Source of the DNA: Erysipelotrichaceae bacterium
GTDB taxonomy: Bacteria; Bacillota_I; Bacilli_A; Acholeplasmatales; Anaeroplasmataceae
Assembly (NCBI GenBank): GCA_015059145.1
Contig: SVAZ01000001.1
Span: 62,001-126,000, forward strand
Direction of reading: 5' to 3'
Length of the DNA stretch: 64,000 bases
Made by a program: the position numbers and the translations under genes. Under the pieces are notes generated by a model. It made no database searches. It was not told where the DNA came from and saw nothing but the letters and a program-made list of their open reading frames with translations. Below are positions 45,879 through 53,730 of this stretch, piece by piece; position 1 is the stretch's first letter, and the number at the start of each line of letters is the position of its first letter.

Positions 45879-46755
45879 TTGGAAGGCATGGTTATATTTG
45901 ACACCGGCACTTTTGTTCCTAGGGTTTTTCATGCTATATCCTTTAATAGATGTAGTAATTTATTCTTTTGAGGAAAACTTTAAGTTTACTACTCAAACCT
46001 ATACTGGTGTTGGGTTTGCAAATTATACCTATATATTTAATGATTATAAGTTTATACAGGCGATTAAAAACACTTTTTTAATCGTTATTATTACAGTTCC
46101 TATTTCAACTATTTTATCGTTGTTAATAGCAGTAGGCTTAAATAGTATTAAGCCTTTTAGGAAGGTATTTCAAACAATATTTTTCTTACCATATGTAACT
46201 AATACCCTAGCAGTAGGATTAGTATTTATGATAATGTTTGATCTAACTCCAGATACTGTTGGTTTAGTTAATGCAGTTTTAGGATGGTTTGGAATAAATC
46301 CTGTAGACTGGTTAAATGGTAGCTATGCAAGTAAAATGTTTGTTTTATGCTTATATATTACTTGGAATGTAATGCCATTTAAGATTTTAGTATTAGTTGG
46401 TGCATTACAGTCTGTTAAGCAGGAATATTACGATGCGGCAAAAATTGATCACGCATCAAGATTTACTACATTCATCAAAATTACAGTTCCAATGATTTCT
46501 CCAATGATTTCATATTTGGTAATTACTGGATTTATTGGAGCATTTAAGGAATATAACAACGCAGTTGGTATTTTTGGAAGTGATTTAAATTTCTATGGTA
46601 TGAATACAATTGTTGGTTGTGTATATGATTATTTATATTCAGCAACAGGTGGTTATCCATCTAGAGCTGCAGCAGCAGCAATTATTTTGTTTGCGATCAT
46701 AATGTCTATTACAGTAGTAAATTTATTCGTAAGTAAAAAGAAAGTACATTATTAA
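45862..46755 (+). CDS. ABC importer permease (MalF/UgpA type), set 2
   Basis: A 297-residue membrane protein, about six helices, paralogous to the 31809 protein (both have VFQTIFFLPYVTN-like and EYYDAAKIDHASRFTTFIKITVP, the EAA loop, and a VSKKKVHY end). It pairs with the 46772 permease. The start codon lies inside the ATPase gene, typical of tightly packed importer operons. Solute unknown. Confidence 0.93.
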   Translation: MEARNNWKAWLYLTPALLFLGFFMLYPLIDVVIYSFEENFKFTTQTYTGVGFANYTYIFNDYKFIQAIKNTFLIVIITVPISTILSLLIAVGLNSIKPFRKVFQTIFFLPYVTNTLAVGLVFMIMFDLTPDTVGLVNAVLGWFGINPVDWLNGSYASKMFVLCLYITWNVMPFKILVLVGALQSVKQEYYDAAKIDHASRFTTFIKITVPMISPMISYLVITGFIGAFKEYNNAVGIFGSDLNFYGMNTIVGCVYDYLYSATGGYPSRAAAAAIILFAIIMSITVVNLFVSKKKVHY

Positions 46756-46771
46756 TAGAGGAGGTATTTTT

Positions 46772-47650
46772 GTGGAAGAAAGTAAGACAAGCTTTAATGC
46801 AGTTGCTAAACAAGAAAAACAAAAAAACCGAATCTATTTAGGTTTTATTTATGCGTTTTTAGTTATTGCAGCTTTATCAGTATTATTTCCGTTTTATTGG
46901 ATGATTCAATCATCTTTTAAAACATTAGAGGATTATACCTCAGAATTAATTCCATCGTTTTTCCCAATTCCAATGACCTTTGATAATTATATACAGGCTT
47001 GGACTGCAGTATCGTTGGGAAGATATATGCTAAATACTTTTATATTTGCAATAATTACAACTCTAATACTTTTAGTTGTTTGTATATTAGCTGCATTCGC
47101 ATTTGCTAGATTAGAGTTTAAGGGTAAGAATATAGTATTTACTATTTTTCTTGCAACTATGATGATTCCAATGGAATTATTTACAATAACAAATTATGCT
47201 ACTATAGTTAATTTAAATTTAAGAAACACATTTATTGGTTTGATATTTCCATCTGTAATGTCTGTATTTTATATTTACCTATTAAGACAAAACTTTATGC
47301 AGGTTCCTGATCAGGTATATTATGCAGCAAAGGTCGATGGCTCATCAGATTTAAAATATTTAATAAAGGTTTTAATACCACTTTCAAAGCCAACTTTAAT
47401 TTCTATAGCGATATTAAAATTTATTGAATGCTGGAATTCGTATGTATGGCCAAGATTAATTACTACAAAGGAATCTTACTTTTTAATTAGTAATGGTATT
47501 CAAACACTTAGAACATCAGGATTTGGTAGAGAGCATATTCCTGCAATGATGGCTGCAGTAGTATGTGTATCTATTCCTTTATTAGTTTTATTTGCGGTAT
47601 TTAGAAAGCAAATTATGTCTGGTGTGTCTAAGAGCGGATTAAAGGGGTAG
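46772..47650 (+). CDS. ABC importer permease (MalG/UgpE type), set 2
   Basis: A 292-residue membrane protein starting at GTG, 8 bases after GAGGAGG. It contains the first-helix pattern LFPFYWMIQSSFK, the EAA loop VYYAAKVDGSSDLKYLIKVLIPLSKP and the terminal RKQIMSGVSKSGLKG. It is the paralogue of the 32744 permease. It is followed after 4 bases by the binding-protein gene. Confidence 0.93.
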   Translation: MEESKTSFNAVAKQEKQKNRIYLGFIYAFLVIAALSVLFPFYWMIQSSFKTLEDYTSELIPSFFPIPMTFDNYIQAWTAVSLGRYMLNTFIFAIITTLILLVVCILAAFAFARLEFKGKNIVFTIFLATMMIPMELFTITNYATIVNLNLRNTFIGLIFPSVMSVFYIYLLRQNFMQVPDQVYYAAKVDGSSDLKYLIKVLIPLSKPTLISIAILKFIECWNSYVWPRLITTKESYFLISNGIQTLRTSGFGREHIPAMMAAVVCVSIPLLVLFAVFRKQIMSGVSKSGLKG

Positions 47651-47654
47651 AATT

Positions 47655-49052
47655 ATGAGAAAAAGATTATTTAGGTTATTTATAATTCTAGCTTTGGCCA
47701 TTATCTTAGCTGGTTGTCATGGAAGAAAATATATTCCTAATTTTATTTGTCCTAGTGAGTTTGATACTGAATCAGAATATAATATTTCCTTTTGGGCTAA
47801 GAATGATAGTAATCCAACCCAAAGAAAAATATTAGAAAAAGCAATAGCTGATTTTGAGGAAATATATCCTAATATAAATGTTGAAATATCTCATTATACA
47901 AGCTATCCAGAGCTATATAATGCGGTATTACAAAATATAGGAACTAATACAACGCCTAATGTCTGTATAGCTTATCCAGATCATGTTGCTACATATTTAG
48001 AAAACCCAACTCTAGTCGTAGAATTAGAAGAGCTAATATACGATGCTAATTTTGGTTTAGGCGGTAGTGAATTAAAATTTGATGGTCCCAATTACGATGA
48101 ATTTATATTGAAGTATATTCAAGAGGGATATATAAAGTCAGAAGGAGAAAACAAATTATATACATTACCATTTATGCGTTCAACAGAATGCTTATATGTT
48201 AATAAAACATGGCTTGAACAATATGATTTTGAAATTCCAAAGAATAATATTTTCTCTTGGGATTATATATGGGAAATATGTGAATTTGCGTATAAAAAGG
48301 ATAAAAGCATAATTCCTCTTATTTATAAGTCAAGTGATAATTTCTTTATTGAGCTTGCCTATCAAAATGGACATGACTATTCAAACGACGATGGAGAAAT
48401 ATTATTTTCTAATCAAGAGAATAAGGACATGGTGATGGAGCTTAATTCATTATTTAAAAAGAATTTATTTGTTACTTGGCAAAATACAGGATATTATCCT
48501 GGTGATAAATTTAATAAGGGTGACTGTATATTTGGTATTGATTCATCTGCAGGCTCTACATGGATTGGGCCTAGTTCTCCACTTGGAGCAAAGGGTAATG
48601 AGGATTTTGAGGTATTGGTTACAACTATACCACAGGTTGATGTAGAAAATCCTAAGGTTATTTCTCAAGGCCCTTCGTTATGTGTATTTAATAAAGAAAA
48701 TTCACAGGAGGTTTTAGCCTCTTGGCTATTTACTCAATTTTTATTAACTGAGGAAACTCAGGTTAATTTTGCAAAGACTGAAGGATATTTACCAGTTACT
48801 ACTACAGCTGTAGAATCAGAAGCCTTCCAAAGCTTTTTATCATCTCCAGATACTTATAGCGTTCAAAGAGATGCGATATTAAATGTAATAGAGTATCAGG
48901 ATTATACATTTGTTACTCCAGCATTTAATGGGTCAGCTTTAGTTAGAGATGTTGTTGGTAAGATTATTGATAAATCTGTTATGAGTAAAAAAAGAGAAAT
49001 AGATATTGATTCTATTTTTAGTGAAGCACTAACAGATTGCAGTAGTAGCTAA
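47655..49052 (+). CDS. ABC importer substrate-binding lipoprotein, set 2
   Basis: A 465-residue lipoprotein (lipobox IILAGCHG) of the SBP_bac_1 group. It shows YNISFWAKNDSNPTQRKIL at the mature start, CIAYPDHVATYL, GYLPVTTTAVESEAFQ and TPAFNGSALVRDVVG, all shared in order with the set 1 binding protein, so the two are diverged duplicates. It is 36 residues shorter than that one. Its solute may be related but need not be the same. Confidence 0.9.
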   Translation: MRKRLFRLFIILALAIILAGCHGRKYIPNFICPSEFDTESEYNISFWAKNDSNPTQRKILEKAIADFEEIYPNINVEISHYTSYPELYNAVLQNIGTNTTPNVCIAYPDHVATYLENPTLVVELEELIYDANFGLGGSELKFDGPNYDEFILKYIQEGYIKSEGENKLYTLPFMRSTECLYVNKTWLEQYDFEIPKNNIFSWDYIWEICEFAYKKDKSIIPLIYKSSDNFFIELAYQNGHDYSNDDGEILFSNQENKDMVMELNSLFKKNLFVTWQNTGYYPGDKFNKGDCIFGIDSSAGSTWIGPSSPLGAKGNEDFEVLVTTIPQVDVENPKVISQGPSLCVFNKENSQEVLASWLFTQFLLTEETQVNFAKTEGYLPVTTTAVESEAFQSFLSSPDTYSVQRDAILNVIEYQDYTFVTPAFNGSALVRDVVGKIIDKSVMSKKREIDIDSIFSEALTDCSSS

Positions 49053-49056
49053 TATC

Positions 49057-49106
49057 TTGAAGTAGTTATTTTTTTGGTTTATAATATAAATGTATTAAAA
49101 TACATT
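49057..49106 (+). promoter_or_regulatory. Promoter with palindromic operator, set 2 secreted genes
   Basis: TTGAAG (49057-49062), a 17-base spacer and TATAAT (49080-49085) form a near-consensus promoter. An 18-base perfect palindrome AATGTATT-AA-AATACATT at 49089-49106 covers the expected start, so a repressor probably acts here. It allows the secreted proteins to be expressed separately from the transporter. Confidence 0.75.
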
Positions 49107-49124
49107 GGAAAGGAAGATAATATT

Positions 49125-51053
49125 ATGAAAAAGTTTATAGGTTTATTCTTATTTGCTGCTCTTTTCTTTTCTTTAGTTTCTTGTGGAAAGACTTATATTG
49201 TAAGTTTTGATACAAATGGTGGTAATGAAATCACTGCAGTAGAAACTGAGGATGGTAAGATAACAGCACCAACTGACCCTACAAAAGAAGGCTTTACTTT
49301 TGCTGGTTGGTATTTAGATAGTGAGTTAAAAAATAAGTTCGATTTCAATACTGAAATTGAAGCTGATACAACATTGTATGCTAGTTGGACAGCTCTTACT
49401 ACATACACTGTAAAATTTAATACAAATGGTGCTCAACCAATTGCTGATATAACTACTGATTATACTGGTAAGATAACAGCACCAAAGAATCCAGTTAAGG
49501 ATTATTATGAATTTGCTGGCTGGTATGATAATGAGGCTTTAACAGGTGAAGCTGTTAAGTTAGCTGACAAGGTATTTACAGCTGATACAGCATTATATGC
49601 AAAATGGAATATAATCGAAGTTATGGATTATGCTACATTTATGGAAGCTGAAACTGGTGATTTAGTTGCTATTGAAGGATATATATCTGCTAAGCAAAGC
49701 TGGTGGGCTAATAAGGCTACTATGTATTTAGTTGGCGATACTGATGGTGAAGGTTATTTCATTTATGAAATGGCTATGACTGAAGATGAATATAACAATG
49801 TTTATAAGATTGGTACTAAGGTTCGTATTTATGGTGCTAAGGCAAATTATGCTGGTGAACATGAAATTTCTGGTGAATACATCAATTATGATTTATCAGG
49901 TGTAATAGAAGGAGAAATGCCAGAGGCTAATCCTATTGATTTAACATATTCTGTTGATGATGAAGTATTAATCGATTATCAAAATGCTAAGTTTACTGCT
50001 ACATTAAAGGTTAAAGAGTATACTACAACAGATCAAAATGCAACTGTTGCTACAAATGGTGCATATGGATATAAGGGTGATGAGCCTACAGATGATTTAT
50101 ATTTTATTTTAGAGGATCAAGCTGGAAATGTATTAAATTGCTGCGTTGAAAAATATTTAACAAGCACATATGCTGCTGTTAAGGGAGTCCTTATGGATGA
50201 AGACTTCGCTGTTGGCAAGGTGGTTACAGTTGAAGGATATATGTATTGGTACAATGGGGCTAATCCACATATTACATCTATTACTATAACTGAACAAGAA
50301 AATATTATGTATGAAACATTTATGTCTACTCCAGATGGAGAGGATGTTGTAGTTGAAGGCTTCTTAATTGGCAAGACTACATATTATAAAGGTATGTGTA
50401 GCCTATATTTATCAGCTGCATGTACACCTAATTCAGGTGGTGAACAGGAACAAGATTATACTACTGGTGAAGGTTATTACGTGTATAATTATGAATGTAC
50501 ACAAGAACAATATAATGCATTAGTTGTTGCATGTGATTTTGAAAATCTTGTATGTCAAACTTATGTTAAGGTTTCAGGAACTAAAGCATCATATGCTGGA
50601 ATGAAGGAAATCGTTGATGCAACTGTTGAAATTATTTCAGTTCCAGAAGGTAAGATTATGGACATCATTACTGTAGATTTTGGTCCTTATTGCATAATGG
50701 TTGATGAAATTACAGAGGGCGTTATGTCTGCAGGCTTCCAAGGAAACTTTACGGTGGTTGAATATACTACAACAGATCCAAATGCAACTGTTGCTGAGAG
50801 TGGAGCATATGGCTATAAGGGTGATGATCCTACAGATGATTTATATATTATTTTAGAGGATTCAGAAGGCAATAAATTAAATTGCTGTATTGAAGCACAT
50901 CTTGATTATGAAGCTTATGGATCTGGATATAAGAATTATTTATACTCTGTAGTTGATAGCTTAACTGTTGGTCAAACAATAAGTGTTACAGGATTTATGT
51001 ATTGGTGGAATGGACCTAATCCACATATTATTTTCATTTCTACAGGAGCATAA
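49125..51053 (+). CDS. Lipoprotein with InlB repeats and duplicated OB-fold module
   Basis: A 642-residue lipoprotein (lipobox SLVSCGK). Two InlB/Flg_new-type repeats occupy about residues 25-160 (FDTNGGNEITAV...GWYLDSE; FNTNGAQPIAD). Then a module of about 220 residues occurs twice: the phrases YTTTDQNATVATNGAYGYKG and YTTTDPNATVAESGAYGYKG, each followed by LNCC[VI]E, mark the copies. Each copy starts with an OB-like region (LVAIEGYISAKQSWW; VVVEGFLIGKTTYY). No nuclease motif is visible. A cell-surface nucleic-acid- or glycan-binding role is likely. The start is ATG 49125, after GGAAAGGAAG. Confidence 0.78.
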   Translation: MKKFIGLFLFAALFFSLVSCGKTYIVSFDTNGGNEITAVETEDGKITAPTDPTKEGFTFAGWYLDSELKNKFDFNTEIEADTTLYASWTALTTYTVKFNTNGAQPIADITTDYTGKITAPKNPVKDYYEFAGWYDNEALTGEAVKLADKVFTADTALYAKWNIIEVMDYATFMEAETGDLVAIEGYISAKQSWWANKATMYLVGDTDGEGYFIYEMAMTEDEYNNVYKIGTKVRIYGAKANYAGEHEISGEYINYDLSGVIEGEMPEANPIDLTYSVDDEVLIDYQNAKFTATLKVKEYTTTDQNATVATNGAYGYKGDEPTDDLYFILEDQAGNVLNCCVEKYLTSTYAAVKGVLMDEDFAVGKVVTVEGYMYWYNGANPHITSITITEQENIMYETFMSTPDGEDVVVEGFLIGKTTYYKGMCSLYLSAACTPNSGGEQEQDYTTGEGYYVYNYECTQEQYNALVVACDFENLVCQTYVKVSGTKASYAGMKEIVDATVEIISVPEGKIMDIITVDFGPYCIMVDEITEGVMSAGFQGNFTVVEYTTTDPNATVAESGAYGYKGDDPTDDLYIILEDSEGNKLNCCIEAHLDYEAYGSGYKNYLYSVVDSLTVGQTISVTGFMYWWNGPNPHIIFISTGA

Positions 51054-51063
51054 TTATTTTATG

Positions 51064-51098
51064 AAAGGCTATGTTAAAAAACATAGCTTTTTATTTTT
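51064..51098 (+). terminator. Terminator after the InlB/OB lipoprotein gene
   Basis: Stem GGCTATGT/ACATAGC with an A-rich loop, followed by a T-rich tail. Confidence 0.85.
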
Positions 51099-51177
51099 GT
51101 CTTAAATTAATTAAATATATGTATGCTAGTTTTTATTAAAATATGTTATTATTTAAATAGAATAGGGTGTGATTATA

Positions 51178-52314
51178 ATGAAGTGGGTTACAATGTGGGG
51201 TAATGCTCAATCGACAGTATTGCCAAGCCCAGCTAAATATGCTAATGACTTAACATTAAGATATCCTATATATTGTCCACTTAGTGGAAATAAAATTAGA
51301 ATTAATCTAGATAATTATTGCTGTAATGAGGATGTTATTATTACTAAAATGTCTATAGCTAAGGGTAGTGCTTTAAATGATTATCAGGAAGATATTATTC
51401 CAGTTACATTTAATGATAAAAGAAAGGTGATTATTAATGCTCATGGTTGTGTTACTAGTGATGAAATTAATATAGATATTAAGGAAAATGATTATTTAAT
51501 AATTTCCTTATATTTAGAGGATTACACTAATCTAACATCTGGTGTTGATATTACAGGTCCATTATCAAAGGGCTATTATGCATATGGAGATCAATTAGAG
51601 GCAAGCTGTTTAGACATTAATACATCTAAGTCTACATCATGGGTATATTTTCTTGCTAATATTGATATTTATACTGATGATAATAATGAGGCTATTATTT
51701 GTTATGGTGATTCTATAACTAGTCAGGCTTGGCCTGATTATATGCAGCTAGCATTAAAGAAAAATAATATTAATAATGTTGCTGTTGTAAGAAAGGCTGT
51801 ATCTGGAACTAGAATTCTAAGACAATATGGATGCATAACATATCAATCATATGGTCTAAGTGGAAAAAATAGATTTGTCCATGAGGTATCCAGTGTTAGT
51901 GGCGCTAATAAGATTATTATTCAGCACGGGATAAATGATATAATTCATCCAGTAGGAGAGGAAGTCAATATTTTTCGACCAATGTCAGATTTACCTTCTG
52001 TAGGAGATTTAATAAATGGAATCAAATATTATCTTTCTGAATGTGAGAAAATGTCATTAAAGCCATTTTTAGGCACTTTATTACCAATTTATGGCTGGAG
52101 AACATATGCTCCGTTTAGGGAGAATTTGAAGAATGAATTTAATAATTGGATAAGGGAAATTGTTCATATCGATTTTGAAAAAGAAATTGGCGAATTAATT
52201 AATGGTGAATACCATTTTAAGGATGGCTGTGATTCGGGAGATCATTTACACCCATCTAAGTATGCTTATGAATTAATGGGTGAGCTTACAGCTCAAATAA
52301 TATTTAAGAAGTAG
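51178..52314 (+). CDS. SGNH/GDSL-type hydrolase
   Basis: A 378-residue protein. The N-terminal half is a beta-rich domain; the catalytic half has block I CYGDSITS near 176-183, block III HGINDII and block V CDSGDHLHPSKY, the full SGNH set. No signal peptide is seen, so it is probably cytoplasmic or exported by another route. Members remove acyl (often acetyl) groups from carbohydrates. ATG 51178 follows AGGGTG; a GTG nine bases earlier would overlap that site. It precedes two MBL genes by 11 bases; the link to a nucleic-acid role is not obvious. Confidence 0.88.
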   Translation: MKWVTMWGNAQSTVLPSPAKYANDLTLRYPIYCPLSGNKIRINLDNYCCNEDVIITKMSIAKGSALNDYQEDIIPVTFNDKRKVIINAHGCVTSDEINIDIKENDYLIISLYLEDYTNLTSGVDITGPLSKGYYAYGDQLEASCLDINTSKSTSWVYFLANIDIYTDDNNEAIICYGDSITSQAWPDYMQLALKKNNINNVAVVRKAVSGTRILRQYGCITYQSYGLSGKNRFVHEVSSVSGANKIIIQHGINDIIHPVGEEVNIFRPMSDLPSVGDLINGIKYYLSECEKMSLKPFLGTLLPIYGWRTYAPFRENLKNEFNNWIREIVHIDFEKEIGELINGEYHFKDGCDSGDHLHPSKYAYELMGELTAQIIFKK

Positions 52315-52325
52315 GAGGTAAGAAT

Positions 52326-53711
52326 ATGTACATAGTTAAGAAAAATAATAGTGGAGAATGGATAATTATTAAGGAGGGTGGTAAAAGAGCTACTAAGGTC
52401 TTTGATACAAAGGCCGAGGCAGTATTTTACGCTAAAGAGCACTATCCTGATGATTACGAGGTAGAAAGTGAAGTTCAGCTTGGAGAAAAAAGTATTAAAT
52501 TCAAAGCTAAAGGTAAGGTGTTTATAGCCTTAATAGCAATCCTAGTTTTAGCAATAATAGTAATAGGTATTTTAATTGCCACAGGTCATATTAAATTACC
52601 TAGTGGTAATGATTCAAAGGATACTCCAACAAATAATGCGGCTGATCATGTAGAGGGTGTTGTATACGATGATTTCCAAATGCATTTCCTTGAGCTTGGA
52701 AATGAATATACTGGAGACTCAACATATATTAAGGCAGGAGATGTTGATATCCTAATCGATGCAGGTTCAAGAAAAAATAGTGCTGTCGCAATTAAGGAAT
52801 ATGTTGATAAGTATTGTACAGATGGCAAGCTTGAATATGTTATTGCGACTCATGCACATCAGGATCATATTGCAGGATTCGTTGGATCTAAGAGTGGTTC
52901 AACAAGAACAGGTATTTTTTATCAATATGAAATAGATGTATTGATTGATTTTGCATTAACTGAGGTTACATCGGCTTTATACACAGAGGAATATGTTGCT
53001 GGTGTTGACTATTTAGTTTCAAATGGAACAAAGCATTATAAGGCTAATGAATGCTGGGATGAAATAAATGGTGCAAAGAAACAATATGCAATTACTGATA
53101 ATGTAACTATGGATATCCTATATAACAAGTACTATTTCGAGGATGCTTCAGATGAAAATGATTATTCTGTTTGTACATTATTTACTTATAATGAGAATGA
53201 AGATACACATCGTTTCCTATTAACAGGTGATTTAGAAAAGCACGGAGAAGCTGCGATGGCTGAATATTATAAGACTAATGGTGGATTAGAGCATTGTGAT
53301 TTATTTAAGGCAGGTCACCATGGCTCTGTGTCATCATCTAATGATGCATTGTTAGAGTTAATTACTCCAGATGTATGTACAGTATGCTGCTGTGCTGGTA
53401 ATCAAGAGTACACTAGCAATAATAATAATGATTTCCCTACTCAAGAATTTATTGATAGAATTGCTAAGTATACTGATGCTGTGTATGTGACATCAGTATA
53501 TGATGAAAGTGAGGATACATTTAAATCATTTAATGGTACTATTATTGTTTCATGCAAGGGCGCTGAGCTTGCTGTAGCTTGCTCAAATAACAATATAAAG
53601 CTTAAGGACTCAGATTGGTTTAATGAAACTATTTATGTAGATTCAAAGGGTAATTACTCAACAGAGGCTGATGGTGGAACAGCTGTAAAGAGAAGAATTT
53701 GGCCAAGCTAA
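52326..53711 (+). CDS. DUF2188-transmembrane-MBL (ComEC-like) fusion protein
   Basis: A 461-residue protein. Residues about 1-45 match DUF2188 (YIVKKNNSGEWIIIKEGGK...FDTKAEAVFYAKE) and face the cytoplasm. A single membrane helix lies at about 64-88 (FIALIAILVLAIIVIGILIA). Residues about 115-461 are an extracytoplasmic ComEC-type MBL domain with LIDAGS, ATHAHQDHIAGF near 174-185, LLTGDLE and KAGHHGSVSSSND. A cysteine cluster CTVCCCAG at 351-358 is unusual. AGGAGG precedes the ATG. Its sister is the lipoprotein gene 19 bases downstream. Confidence 0.87.
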   Translation: MYIVKKNNSGEWIIIKEGGKRATKVFDTKAEAVFYAKEHYPDDYEVESEVQLGEKSIKFKAKGKVFIALIAILVLAIIVIGILIATGHIKLPSGNDSKDTPTNNAADHVEGVVYDDFQMHFLELGNEYTGDSTYIKAGDVDILIDAGSRKNSAVAIKEYVDKYCTDGKLEYVIATHAHQDHIAGFVGSKSGSTRTGIFYQYEIDVLIDFALTEVTSALYTEEYVAGVDYLVSNGTKHYKANECWDEINGAKKQYAITDNVTMDILYNKYYFEDASDENDYSVCTLFTYNENEDTHRFLLTGDLEKHGEAAMAEYYKTNGGLEHCDLFKAGHHGSVSSSNDALLELITPDVCTVCCCAGNQEYTSNNNNDFPTQEFIDRIAKYTDAVYVTSVYDESEDTFKSFNGTIIVSCKGAELAVACSNNNIKLKDSDWFNETIYVDSKGNYSTEADGGTAVKRRIWPS

Positions 53712-53730
53712 ATAAAGGATGGTGAATGTT

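Noticed and set aside
49200-51050. CRISPR or tandem DNA repeat
   Set aside because: The repetition is in the protein-coding sequence (InlB and OB modules); there are no short equal spacers or direct repeats of CRISPR type anywhere in the window.
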